NCBI RefSeq assembly: GCF_000282215.1
Contig: NZ_AKJS01000010.1
Coordinates: 1 to 64,000, forward strand
Source: Pseudomonas sp. GM21
GTDB taxonomy: Bacteria; Pseudomonadota; Gammaproteobacteria; Pseudomonadales; Pseudomonadaceae
Direction: 5' to 3'
DNA length: 64,000 nt
The notes below the pieces were generated by a model. The model ran no database searches. It saw only the letters and a program-made list of their open reading frames with translations, and was not told the origin of the DNA. This document shows positions 1-9,343 of this stretch, piece after piece. The position numbers were made by a program, and so were the translations under genes. Every line of letters starts with the position of its first letter. The first letter of the stretch is position 1.

Positions 1-49
1 AGCGTGTTTTCACACAGTCTGCGAGGCCGGTTTTTTCAATTCAACGATC

Positions 50-1325
<1,276 letters not shown>

Positions 1326-2078
1326 ATGCCCGCACCTGTCCTGTCCGGACCGCAATACCTGCGCGAAGGCCTCAAGCTGGTTCTGAGCCCCAGCTTGCGT
1401 TTATTCGTGTTATTGCCGCTGGCAATCAACCTGGTGCTGTTCGTCGGATTGATTTATCTGGCCGGCCATCAATTCAGCCTGTGGGTCGATACGCTGATGC
1501 CGACCTTGCCCGACTGGCTGAATTTTCTCAGTTACATCCTCTGGCCGATTTTTGTGGTGCTGGTGGTGTTGATGGTGTTTTTCACCTTCACCATGCTCGC
1601 CAACGTCATCGCCGCGCCGTTCAACGGCTTCCTCGCGGAAAAAGTCGAAGTGGTGGTGCGTGGCACCGACGACTTCCCGGCCTTCAGCTGGGGTGAGCTG
1701 ACCGCCATGGTCCCGCGCACCCTGGCTCGGGAGATGCGCAAACTCGGCTACTTCCTGCCACGGGCCATCGGGCTGTTCATCCTGTCCTTCATCCCGGTGG
1801 TGAACATCATTGCCGCACCGCTGTGGCTGCTGTTCGGGGTGTGGATGATGGCGATCCAGTACATCGACTACCCGGCAGACAACCACAAACTGGGCTGGAA
1901 CGAGATGCTCGCCTGGCTGCGCGAGAAGCGCTGGCAGAGTATGAGTTTCGGCGGCAGCGTGTATCTGGTGCTGCTGATCCCAGTGGTGAACATCCTGATG
2001 ATGCCGGCCGCCGTGGCCGGGGCGACGTTGTTCTGGGTGCGTGAGCGCGGCGCGGAGAATCTCGTAACCCAGCGCTGA
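1326..2078 (+). CDS. cysZ: sulfate transporter CysZ
   Basis: Inner-membrane protein of the CysZ family (Pfam EI24-like), which brings sulfate into the cell for cysteine synthesis. The 250-residue product has several strongly hydrophobic segments (about 25-48, 70-98, 145-180 and 210-235), the family motif YLREGLKL near the N-terminus and the expected length. It begins [10 protein letters not shown], with CCCGGAGC upstream as ribosome-binding site. In this window the sulfate-activating enzymes CysD and CysNC lie 8 kb downstream, giving a functional link without an operon. Firm by family resemblance. Confidence 0.92.
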   Translation: MPAPVLSGPQYLREGLKLVLSPSLRLFVLLPLAINLVLFVGLIYLAGHQFSLWVDTLMPTLPDWLNFLSYILWPIFVVLVVLMVFFTFTMLANVIAAPFNGFLAEKVEVVVRGTDDFPAFSWGELTAMVPRTLAREMRKLGYFLPRAIGLFILSFIPVVNIIAAPLWLLFGVWMMAIQYIDYPADNHKLGWNEMLAWLREKRWQSMSFGGSVYLVLLIPVVNILMMPAAVAGATLFWVRERGAENLVTQR

Positions 2079-2142
2079 ACGGGTCATAAATCCATCATCA
2101 AAGCGCCACAATGCCGACATGGCCTCAGCCGACACTGAGGTC

Positions 2143-3318
2143 ATGACGACAGCTCTGCATATCACCCTCATCACTGAAACATTCCCACCGGAAATCAACG
2201 GCGTGGCCAATACCCTTGGCCGTTTGTGCGACGGCTTGCGCGCGCGCGGGCATCAGGTGGAGTTGGTGCGGCCACGCCAGGTGTGTGATCAGCAGCTGAG
2301 CAACAACGATGATTTGCTGTTGTGTCGCGGCTGGCCGCTGCCGGGTTATCCCGGTTTGCAATGGGGCCAGTCGTCGATGCACAAGCTGTTAAGGCGCTGG
2401 ACGCGCCATCGCCCGGACGTGCTGTACATCGCCACCGAAGGGCCCTTGGGGTTGTCCGCATTACGCGCAGCACGGCGATTGGGGATCTCGGTGGTCAGCG
2501 GCTTTCACACCAACTTTCAGCAGTACTCCAGTCAATACGGGCTGGGGATGCTGACCAGATTGCTGACTCACTATCTGCGCTGGTTCCACAACCGTTCGAC
2601 CCTGACACTGGTGCCGAGCCCCAGCCAGCGGCTGGAGCTTGAGCGTCGGCATTTCGAGCGTCTGGCATTGCTCTCCCGGGGTGTCGACAGCAAATTGTTT
2701 CACCCGAGCAAAAGGCTGACATCGCTGCGCGAACAATGGGGGCTGGCCGAGGATGACATTGCGGTCATTCATGTCGGGCGTTTGGCTCCCGAGAAAAACC
2801 TGGGCTTGCTCAAGCGTAGTTTCGGCGTACTGAAAGCCACTTTTCCACAGCGCCACCTACGCTTGATCGTGATTGGCGACGGCCCTCAACGAGCGGCGCT
2901 GGAGCAGGAACTGCCCGAGGCTGTTTTCTGTGGCGCACATCGCGGCGAAGCGTTAGCCAGTCACTACGCGTCCGGCGATGTGTTTCTGTTTCCGAGCATG
3001 ACCGAAACCTTTGGTAACGTGGTGCTTGAGGCATTGGCGTCAGGTTTGGGAGTGGTGGCATACGACCAGGCGGCAGCGGCCCAACATATTCGCCATGGCT
3101 ACAACGGCGTGTTGGCGATGCCGGGGGATGAAGAGGCGTTTTGCGATGCGGCAGCGTGGCTGCTGGAAAAGCGTGAGACCTTGCGTTGCGTGCGATTGAA
3201 TGCGCGCCAGCATGCGAGCCGACAGGGTTGGGCGGCGATTATCGAACAGTTTGAGGGGCAGTTGCGAGGGGCTTGTGCCGGGGAGTTGTTGGTTCCTGAG
3301 GCACAGACTTTATCCTGA
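2143..3318 (+). CDS. GT4-family glycosyltransferase
   Basis: Retaining glycosyltransferase of the GT-B fold. The N-terminal acceptor half carries TETFPPEINGVANT, the signature of the subgroup containing GDP-mannose-dependent alpha-mannosyltransferases and sulfoquinovosyldiacylglycerol synthase SqdX. The C-terminal half has the donor-site GRLAPEKNLG and the EX7E-type ETFGNVVLEAL motif. No signal peptide or membrane segment is evident, so it probably acts at the cytoplasmic face of the membrane on a lipid acceptor. I start at the ATG at 2143, in front of the conserved TTALHITLITET strand; an in-frame ATG at 2119 is possible. Substrate is not known from sequence. A REP doublet follows the stop codon. 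Confidence 0.85.
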   Translation: MTTALHITLITETFPPEINGVANTLGRLCDGLRARGHQVELVRPRQVCDQQLSNNDDLLLCRGWPLPGYPGLQWGQSSMHKLLRRWTRHRPDVLYIATEGPLGLSALRAARRLGISVVSGFHTNFQQYSSQYGLGMLTRLLTHYLRWFHNRSTLTLVPSPSQRLELERRHFERLALLSRGVDSKLFHPSKRLTSLREQWGLAEDDIAVIHVGRLAPEKNLGLLKRSFGVLKATFPQRHLRLIVIGDGPQRAALEQELPEAVFCGAHRGEALASHYASGDVFLFPSMTETFGNVVLEALASGLGVVAYDQAAAAQHIRHGYNGVLAMPGDEEAFCDAAAWLLEKRETLRCVRLNARQHASRQGWAAIIEQFEGQLRGACAGELLVPEAQTLS

Positions 3319-3340
3319 CCCTTTGGTGACTTTGAATCCG

Positions 3341-3416
3341 CTTTCGCGAGCAGGCTCGCTCCCACAGTGGTTCTGTGTCGTTCACAAAACCTGTGGGAGC
3401 GAGCCTGCTCGCGAAG
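3341..3416. repeat. REP doublet (inverted pair)
   Basis: Two copies of the Pseudomonas REP sequence face each other: TTCGCGAGCAGGCTCGCTCC, a 30-bp spacer, then its complement ending in GCTCGCGAA. Together they can fold into a long cruciform. It sits between a plus-strand gene and a convergent minus-strand gene, the usual location for such elements. Confidence 0.9.
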
Positions 3417-3435
3417 GGGTCCTTCCTGCTGCCGC

Positions 3436-4539
3436 TTAAACCAGGGTCATCAACGCCTCACGGCTGAAAGGCAGGATGTCTTCTTCACGCCCGTCGCGTA
3501 CTTTCTGCGCCCAGTCCGGGTCTACCAACAAGGCACGACCGACGGCCACCAGGTCGAATTCGTCGTTATTCAAGCGTTCCAGCAGTTTTTCCAGGCTCGC
3601 CGGTTGGGCGATCTTGTCGGTGTTGACCATGAATTGCAGGAACTCGCCATCCAGGCCAACGCTGCCCACGGTGATGGTCGGCTTGCCGGTAAGCTTGCGG
3701 GTCCAGCCCGCCAGGTTCAGCTCGGAGCCGTCGAATTCCGGCTCCCAGAAACGGCGTGTCGAGCAATGGAAAATGTCCACGCCAGCCTCGGACAACGGCT
3801 TGAGGAACTCACCCAGCGCTTCTGGGGTTTGCACCAGACGCGCGGTGTAATCCTGCTGCTTCCACTGGGAGAAGCGGAAGATGATCGGAAAACCTTCGCC
3901 GACCGCTGCACGCACGGCCTGGATCAGTTCGATCGCGAAGCGTGAACGGTTGGCCAGATCACCACCGTATTCGTCGGTGCGCTGGTTGCTGCCTTCCCAG
4001 AAGAACTGGTCGACCAGATAACCATGGGCGCCGTGGATTTCCACGCCGTCCATGCCAATGCTCTGGGCATCTTTGGCAGCTTGGGCGAACGCGGCGATCA
4101 CGTCCTGAATGTCTTGCCTGGTCATGCCGTGAACCACGACCTGACCGTCCTTGAGTTTTTCCGACGGGCCGTAACCCGGGACGCTCGCATCCGGCTCTGT
4201 GCCGATACGGCGCACACTGCCGACGTGCCATAGCTGTGGCACGATCTTGCCGCCTTCGGCATGCACGGCGTCGACGACTTTCTTCCAGCCGGCCAGCGCT
4301 GCTTCACCATAGAAATGCGGCACGTTCGGGTAGCCGTTCGAGGCTTTGTGACCGACGGTCGTGCCTTCGGTGATGATCAGACCCACGCCGGCAGCGGCGC
4401 GGCGACGGTAGTACTCGATCACTTTGGAGTTAGGTACCCCACCCGGCGAAAAAGAACGGGTCATCGGCGCCATGACGACACGGGTCGGCAGTTCAAGGGT
4501 GCCGAGATGGAACGGTTTGAACAGGGCTTTAACGGGCAT
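3436..4539 (-). CDS. Old Yellow Enzyme family NADH:flavin oxidoreductase
   Basis: FMN-dependent ene-reductase family (12-oxophytodienoate reductase/N-ethylmaleimide reductase-like), which reduces activated C=C bonds or nitro-esters with NAD(P)H. The 367-residue TIM-barrel protein starts MPVKALFKPFHLG and has RVVMAPMTRS for FMN contact, the substrate-binding pair in EIHGAHGYLVDQFF, and the C-terminal FMN phosphate-binding VAVGRALL. The start at 4539 is preceded by GGAG at good spacing; an ATG four codons upstream overlaps this ribosome-binding site and is unlikely. The gene stands alone with no linked regulator. The physiological substrate cannot be inferred. Confidence 0.9.
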   Translation of the reverse strand: MPVKALFKPFHLGTLELPTRVVMAPMTRSFSPGGVPNSKVIEYYRRRAAAGVGLIITEGTTVGHKASNGYPNVPHFYGEAALAGWKKVVDAVHAEGGKIVPQLWHVGSVRRIGTEPDASVPGYGPSEKLKDGQVVVHGMTRQDIQDVIAAFAQAAKDAQSIGMDGVEIHGAHGYLVDQFFWEGSNQRTDEYGGDLANRSRFAIELIQAVRAAVGEGFPIIFRFSQWKQQDYTARLVQTPEALGEFLKPLSEAGVDIFHCSTRRFWEPEFDGSELNLAGWTRKLTGKPTITVGSVGLDGEFLQFMVNTDKIAQPASLEKLLERLNNDEFDLVAVGRALLVDPDWAQKVRDGREEDILPFSREALMTLV

Positions 4540-4656
4540 GAGGCACTCCACGAAAACGATATCGACGGGATCATATTTTATGACGGCGATAATATGCGCA
4601 GTGGCGAGCGATGCCCAGCACTATTGATCCAGGTGATTAAGGGTCAAAAGGCAGAC

Positions 4657-4690
4657 ATAAAAAATCGCAGCCCGAGGGCTGCGATTTTTG
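4657..4690 (-). terminator. rho-independent terminator after glutathione peroxidase
   Basis: On the minus strand, a GC-rich hairpin with arms AATCGCAGCCC and GGGCTGCGATT around a 3-nt loop is followed by a T run, a few bases downstream of the peroxidase stop codon. The flanking A and T runs would let it act in both directions. Confidence 0.85.
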
Positions 4691-4694
4691 AGGG

Positions 4695-5177
4695 TCAGCT
4701 CAGCGCTTTTTCAATCGCATGAACGATCGTCGGATCATCCGGCGCCGTACGGGGCGAAAACCGCGCCAGTACACGGCCGTCCTTGCCCAGCAGGAATTTT
4801 TCGAAGTTCCAGGTAATGTCACCCGGGAATTCCGCACCCTCGCCCGCCAGCAGGCGATACAACTGATGACGTTCATGACCGTTGACTTCCAGCTTGCTGG
4901 ACAACGGAAAAGTCACGCCATAGTTGAGGCTACAAAACTCCTGAATCTCTTTCTCGGAACCTGGCTCCTGCCCGGCAAACTGGTTGCAAGGCAAGCCCAG
5001 CACGCTGAAACCTTTACCTTTGTATTGCTGGTAAAGGTTTTCCAGCGCCGCGTACTGTGGGGTCAAGCCACATTTGGAGGCGACGTTAACCACCAGCACG
5101 ACTTGCCCCTTGAAGGGCGCCAGCGGTAGTTCCTGTCCATCCAAGGCTGTCAACTTAAGGTCGTGAAAAGCACTCAT
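4695..5177 (-). CDS. glutathione/thioredoxin peroxidase, Gpx family
   Basis: Thiol peroxidase that reduces hydrogen peroxide and organic hydroperoxides. The 160-residue protein has the family motifs in order: NVASKCGLT with the catalytic Cys36, GLPCNQFAGQEPG with active-site Gln70, a likely resolving Cys82 in EFCSLNYG, and the active-site WNFEKFL (Trp123, Asn124). It has Cys rather than selenocysteine, and the layout suits a thioredoxin-using enzyme. No signal peptide, so cytoplasmic. The start at 5177 is preceded by GGAG; an in-frame ATG four codons upstream is less well placed. The gene lies between slyD and the ene-reductase on the same strand, each with its own terminator. Confidence 0.93.
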   Translation of the reverse strand: MSAFHDLKLTALDGQELPLAPFKGQVVLVVNVASKCGLTPQYAALENLYQQYKGKGFSVLGLPCNQFAGQEPGSEKEIQEFCSLNYGVTFPLSSKLEVNGHERHQLYRLLAGEGAEFPGDITWNFEKFLLGKDGRVLARFSPRTAPDDPTIVHAIEKALS

Positions 5178-5247
5178 GACGAACTCCAAATTCCCGTGTT
5201 CTTCTCGAAACAGCCACTTGGTAATGCCACCAAGGACAGCCGCGGAC

Positions 5248-5275
5248 TAAAAAGGCGCCCTCGGGCGCCTCTCCA
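5248..5275 (-). terminator. rho-independent terminator after slyD
   Basis: Minus-strand hairpin with arms AGGCGCCC and GGGCGCCT followed by TTTTTAG, about 25 bp past the slyD stop codon. Confidence 0.85.
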
Positions 5276-5299
5276 GTTCTCTGAGCTTAGCGCAGAAAA

Positions 5300-5785
5300 T
5301 CAGTGGTGATGGCCACCTTCGCCATGGACGTGACCATGAGCGATTTCTTCCTGGCTGGCGTCACGGATGTCGATGATTTTGACCTTGAAATTCAGGCGCT
5401 GACCAGCCAACGGGTGGTTGCCGTCAACGGTGACATCGTCGCCGTCCAGATCACGAATGGTGACGATCTGCATCTGGCCATCCGGAGCGGAAGCGTGGAA
5501 CTGCATACCCACTTCCAGTTCATCGACGCCTTCGAACATGCTGCGGCTCAGGGTGCTGACCAGTTCGGCAGCGTATTCGCCGTAGGCATCTTCAGGTTCA
5601 ACGGCTACGGTCAGCTCGTCGCCGACTGCTTTGCCTTCCAGAGCCTTTTCCAGGCCCGGGATGATGTTACCTGCGCCTTGCAGGTAGACCAGCGGCGCGC
5701 CACCGGCGGAGCTGTCGATGACCTCACCAGCGTCGTTGGTCAGGGTATAGTCGATGGAGACAGCCTTATTGGCGGCGATCAGCAT
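5300..5785 (-). CDS. slyD: FKBP-type peptidyl-prolyl isomerase SlyD
   Basis: Prolyl isomerase and chaperone with nickel-binding ability. The 161-residue protein starts MLIAANKAVSIDYTL, followed by the FKBP core (VYLQGAGNIIPGLEKALEG) interrupted by the insert-in-flap chaperone domain with EPEDAYGEY, and ends in a short His-rich tail (HGHVHGEGGHHH). That tail is much shorter than the E. coli metal-binding tail, as is usual in Pseudomonas. The start codon overlaps head to head with the predicted start of the DUF3565 gene at a CATG. A terminator follows the gene, so it is likely monocistronic. Cytoplasmic. Firm. Confidence 0.95.
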   Translation of the reverse strand: MLIAANKAVSIDYTLTNDAGEVIDSSAGGAPLVYLQGAGNIIPGLEKALEGKAVGDELTVAVEPEDAYGEYAAELVSTLSRSMFEGVDELEVGMQFHASAPDGQMQIVTIRDLDGDDVTVDGNHPLAGQRLNFKVKIIDIRDASQEEIAHGHVHGEGGHHH

Positions 5786-6092
5786 GGGGCGAGACCTTTT
5801 GCATAAGAATGAAGAAAGGCCAAGTTTAGCGAAGCAATCGTCCGAAAGCGAACAGAACCCGGACGGAAGGTTCGAGGCGCCTGGCGTAACGGTCACCGGC
5901 TTCCATCAGGATGAGGACGGGCATTGGGTGGCCGAGCTTTCCTGCGGCCACACCCAGCACCTGCGCCACCAGCCACCGTGGCAATCGCGCGCCTGGGTCC
6001 TGGACCCCGCGCAACGTATTGAAAAAATAGGCCAGCCCTTTGATTGCGGTTGGTGCGCACAAGGCCCGGTTAGCGATAACCTTGACGACTGA
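5784..6092 (+). CDS. DUF3565 family protein
   Basis: Small protein of unknown function. Residues about 35-95 carry the DUF3565 signature: TVTGFHQDEDGHWVAELSCGH, then QHLRHQPPWQSRAW and a C-terminal FDCGWC. The conserved Cys/His residues (SCGH, RHQPPW, CGWC) suggest a small metal-binding domain, which is inference. The start is uncertain: ATG 5784 shares a CATG with the divergent slyD start, and a TTG at 5799 is the only later in-frame candidate, so either the 5' region or the promoter must overlap slyD. It lies just upstream of pta on the same strand, in the position that I recall ackA taking in P. aeruginosa. Confidence 0.75.
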   Translation: MGRDLLHKNEERPSLAKQSSESEQNPDGRFEAPGVTVTGFHQDEDGHWVAELSCGHTQHLRHQPPWQSRAWVLDPAQRIEKIGQPFDCGWCAQGPVSDNLDD

Positions 6093-6152
6093 ATTTCGGT
6101 AGACGACCAGACATAGATCGTCACCATTGCCATGCACCTCCAGAGAATCCGC

Positions 6153-8252
6153 ATGCAAACTTTTTTTATTGCACCCACCGACTTTGGTGTGGGTCTGACC
6201 TCCATCAGCCTCGGGCTGGTACGCACACTTGAGCGTGCGGGCCTCAAGGTCGGTTTCTTCAAACCGATTGCCCAGCCACATCCGGGTGACACCGGCCCGG
6301 AACGTTCCACCGAACTGGTAGCCCGCACCCACGGCTTGAAGCCGCCTCAGCCGCTGGGCCTGGCACACGTCGAGCGCATGCTCGGCGATGGTCAACTGGA
6401 TGAGCTGCTCGAAGAAATCATCACCCTCTATCAGCAAGCCGCCATCGGCAAAGATGTGCTGGTCGTCGAAGGCATGGTCCCGACCCGCAGCGCCAGCTAC
6501 GCCGCGCGGGTCAACCTGCATTTGGCCAAAAGCCTCGATGCCGACGTGATTCTGGTCTCTGCGCCGGAAAGCGAAGCCCTGACTGAGCTTTCTGGCCGCG
6601 TGGAATTACAGGCGCAATTGTTCGGTGGCCCGAAAGACCCGAAAGTCCTCGGTGTGATCCTCAACAAGGTGAAGACCGACGAAAGCATGGACGTCTTCGC
6701 CACGCGCATGAAGGAACACTCGCCATTGCTGCGCAGCGGTGATTTCCGTCTGCTGGGCTGCATTCCGTTCCGGCCGGAATTGAACGCCCCGCGCACTCGC
6801 GACGTGGCGGATTTGATGGGCGCACAAATCCTTAATGCCGGAGATTACGAAACCCGGCGCATGACCAACATCATCATCTGCGCCCGTACCATGCGCAACA
6901 CCGTGGAGCTGCTCAAGCCCGGTGTGCTGGTGGTAACCCCCGGTGATCGTGACGACATCATTCTTGCCGTCAGCCTCGCGGCCATGAACGGCGTGCCATT
7001 GGCCGGCCTGCTGCTGACCAGCGACACCCTCCCCGACCCACGCATCATGGACCTGTGCCGTGGCGCGTTGCAGGCGGGTTTGCCGGTATTGTCGGTGAGC
7101 ACCGGCTCCTACGACACCGCCAATCAGTTGAACGGTTTGAACAAGGAAATCCCGATCGACGACCGCGAGCGCGCGGAGATCATCACCGATTTCGTCGCCA
7201 GCCACCTAGATGCCAACTGGCTGCACCAGCGCTGCGGCACCCCGCGTGAAATGCGCCTGTCGCCCGCCGTGTTCCGCTACCAATTGATCCAGCGCGCCCA
7301 GGCGGCCAACAAACGCATCGTGCTGCCAGAAGGCAGTGAGCCGCTGACCGTGCAAGCGGCGGCGATCTGTCAGGCGCGTGGCATTGCCCGTTGCGTACTG
7401 TTGGCCAAACCGGCGGACGTCGAAGCCGTGGCTCGCGCTCAAGGTATCGAGCTGCCACCGGGGCTCGAGATTCTTGACCCGGACCTGGTTCGCGAACGCT
7501 ACATCGAGCCGATGGTCGCCCTGCGCAAAAGCAAAAGCCTCAACGCGCCGATGGCCGAGCAGCAACTGGAAGACACCGTGGTGATCGGCACCATGATGCT
7601 GGCGCTGGATGAAGTCGACGGCCTCGTCTCTGGCGTCATTCACTCCACGGCCAACACGATCCGCCCGGCCCTGCAGCTGATTAAAACGGCGCCGGGCTGC
7701 ACCTTGGTATCGTCCGTGTTCTTCATGCTGTTCCCCGAAGAAGTGCTGGTCTACGGCGACTGCGTGATGAACCCGCATCCGAGCGCCAGCGAACTGGCCG
7801 AAATCGCCCTGCAAAGCGCCGACTCGGCTGCCGCGTTCGGCATCACCCCGCGCGTGGCGATGATCAGCTACTCCAGTGGTGAGTCCGCCAGCGGTGAAGA
7901 AGTCGAGAAAGTGCGTGAAGCGACGTTGCTCGCCCACGAGCAGCAAAACTCGCTGCTGATCGACGGTCCGTTGCAGTACGACGCCGCCGCCAACGAAACC
8001 GTGGCCCGGCAATTGGCACCCAACAGCCAGGTCGCCGGTCGCGCCACGGTGTTCGTGTTCCCCGACCTGAACACCGGCAATACCACCCACAAAGCCGTGC
8101 AGCGCAGCGCTGACTGCGTGAGCCTCGGCCCGATGCTGCAAGGCTTGCGCAAACCGGTGAACGACCTGCCGCGCGGTGCGCAAGTCGATGACATCGTCTA
8201 CACGATCGCATTGACCGCGATCCAGGCTGCCAACCGACCTATGGATATTTAA
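6153..8252 (+). CDS. pta: phosphate acetyltransferase, long form
   Basis: Interconverts acetyl-CoA and acetyl phosphate. The 699-residue protein has the long enterobacterial-type layout: an N-terminal P-loop-like BioD/CobQ-related domain (MQTFFIAPTDFGVGLTS, about 1-200), a DRTGG domain (about 215-330) and the catalytic PTA_PTB domain (about 375-695) with VSGVIHSTANTIRPAL and SYSSGESASG. I start at ATG 6153, where the conserved MQTFFIAP sequence begins; the ATG seven codons upstream has no ribosome-binding site. The acyltransferase gene starts at the base after the stop codon. No acetate kinase gene is adjacent, so acetyl phosphate disposal must be encoded elsewhere or differ. Confidence 0.96.
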   Translation: MQTFFIAPTDFGVGLTSISLGLVRTLERAGLKVGFFKPIAQPHPGDTGPERSTELVARTHGLKPPQPLGLAHVERMLGDGQLDELLEEIITLYQQAAIGKDVLVVEGMVPTRSASYAARVNLHLAKSLDADVILVSAPESEALTELSGRVELQAQLFGGPKDPKVLGVILNKVKTDESMDVFATRMKEHSPLLRSGDFRLLGCIPFRPELNAPRTRDVADLMGAQILNAGDYETRRMTNIIICARTMRNTVELLKPGVLVVTPGDRDDIILAVSLAAMNGVPLAGLLLTSDTLPDPRIMDLCRGALQAGLPVLSVSTGSYDTANQLNGLNKEIPIDDRERAEIITDFVASHLDANWLHQRCGTPREMRLSPAVFRYQLIQRAQAANKRIVLPEGSEPLTVQAAAICQARGIARCVLLAKPADVEAVARAQGIELPPGLEILDPDLVRERYIEPMVALRKSKSLNAPMAEQQLEDTVVIGTMMLALDEVDGLVSGVIHSTANTIRPALQLIKTAPGCTLVSSVFFMLFPEEVLVYGDCVMNPHPSASELAEIALQSADSAAAFGITPRVAMISYSSGESASGEEVEKVREATLLAHEQQNSLLIDGPLQYDAAANETVARQLAPNSQVAGRATVFVFPDLNTGNTTHKAVQRSADCVSLGPMLQGLRKPVNDLPRGAQVDDIVYTIALTAIQAANRPMDI

Positions 8253-9158
8253 ATGCTGGATTTTTTGCCTGCCGCCATACGCGGCGTGATTGCCTCGTTG
8301 TTGTTGGCCCTCAATACCATTTTGCTTTGCTCGTTTCTGTTCTGCGTGGCGATTTTCAAGGTGCTGCCATTCGCCATCACACAACGCTTCACGCTCTGGT
8401 TGATGAGCCACACCCATGAGGCATGGATCAGTAACAACAAAGCGTGGATGAACCTGGTTTACCGTACCCGCTGGCACCTCAGTGGCCTGGAAGGTCTGGA
8501 CTATCAGCACTCCTATCTGATCACCAGCAACCACCAGAGCTGGGTCGACATCATGGTGCTGCAATACGTGCTCAATCGCCGCATCCAGCCATTGAAGTTT
8601 TTTCTCAAGCAAGAGCTGATCTGGGTACCGGTGATTGGTCTGGCGTGGTGGACGCTGGGCTTTCCGTTCATGAAGCGCTACTCCAAGGCGTATCTGGAAA
8701 AGCACCCGGAGAAGAAAGGCAAAGACCTGGAAACCACCCGAAAAACCTGCGCGAAGTTTCGTAATAGCCCGGTGGGGATTTTCAATTTCGTTGAGGGCAC
8801 ACGCTTCACCGAAGGAAAACATGCGCAGCAGAAATCACCATTCAAGTATTTGCTTAAACCCAAGGCTGGCGGCATTGCGTTTGTGCTGGATGCCATGGGT
8901 GAGCAGCTGGAGTCCATCGTCAACGTGACGATTCACTATCCGGGCGGGCGTCCGGGGTATTGGGATTTGCTCTGCGGGAATGTGAAGGACGTTGTTGTGC
9001 ATTTTCAGGAACTGAAGATTCCGCCGCAGTTTATCGGCAAGAACTACGACCAGGATGGGGAGTATCGATTGCAGTTTCAGGGGTGGATCAATCAGCTGTG
9101 GCTGGACAAGGATGCGCAGCTGGAGCAGATGCATCGGGAGTATCCGGCCAAGTCTTGA
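8253..9158 (+). CDS. PlsC-like lysophospholipid acyltransferase family protein
   Basis: Membrane acyltransferase of the LPLAT/AGPAT superfamily, closest in type to E. coli YihG. The 301-residue protein has a hydrophobic N-terminus (about 10-38), the catalytic HX4D motif in SNHQSWVD, and the glycerol-phosphate binding EGTRFT block. The gene begins immediately after the pta stop codon, so the two are probably cotranscribed and translationally coupled. That pairing may link membrane lipid remodelling to acetyl-CoA status, which is inference only. The exact acyl acceptor is unknown. A REP doublet and a strong terminator follow. Confidence 0.88.
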   Translation: MLDFLPAAIRGVIASLLLALNTILLCSFLFCVAIFKVLPFAITQRFTLWLMSHTHEAWISNNKAWMNLVYRTRWHLSGLEGLDYQHSYLITSNHQSWVDIMVLQYVLNRRIQPLKFFLKQELIWVPVIGLAWWTLGFPFMKRYSKAYLEKHPEKKGKDLETTRKTCAKFRNSPVGIFNFVEGTRFTEGKHAQQKSPFKYLLKPKAGGIAFVLDAMGEQLESIVNVTIHYPGGRPGYWDLLCGNVKDVVVHFQELKIPPQFIGKNYDQDGEYRLQFQGWINQLWLDKDAQLEQMHREYPAKS

Positions 9159-9175
9159 GGTGCCTGTACTGGCCT

Positions 9176-9250
9176 CATCGCGAGCAGGCTCACTCCCACA
9201 GTTGATCTACGGTAAACACTGAAATTGTGGGAGCGGGCTTGCCCGCGATG
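9176..9250. repeat. REP doublet (inverted pair)
   Basis: Inverted pair of Pseudomonas REP sequences: ATCGCGAGCAGGCTCACTCC and, after about 35 bp, GGAGCGGGCTTGCCCGCGAT. It lies between two convergent genes, followed at once by a bidirectional terminator. Confidence 0.9.
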
Positions 9251-9266
9251 GCGATCTGAAGGACAC

Positions 9267-9307
9267 AAAAAACCCGCCGATGATCACTCATCGGCGGGTT
9301 TTTTCTT
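9267..9307. terminator. bidirectional rho-independent terminator
   Basis: AAAAAACCCGCCGATGA, a short ATCAC loop, then TCATCGGCGGGTTTTTTC. The perfect arms have A and T runs on both sides, so it can stop transcription from the acyltransferase on the plus strand and from cysNC on the minus strand. Confidence 0.9.
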
Positions 9308-9343
9308 GCAGCTTGAAGCTAAAAGCTTGTCGCTGCTTCTACC

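Noticed and set aside
3341-3416. REP doublets as phage or island attachment sites
   Set aside because: The same sequence type recurs at least seven times across the window between ordinary genes, so it is a dispersed REP family and not a unique attachment site.
7206-8822. 538-codon minus-strand open frame across pta and the acyltransferase gene
   Set aside because: It runs across two clear genes on the other strand with a shadow-type composition rich in His, Gln, Arg and Val; no motif is recognisable.
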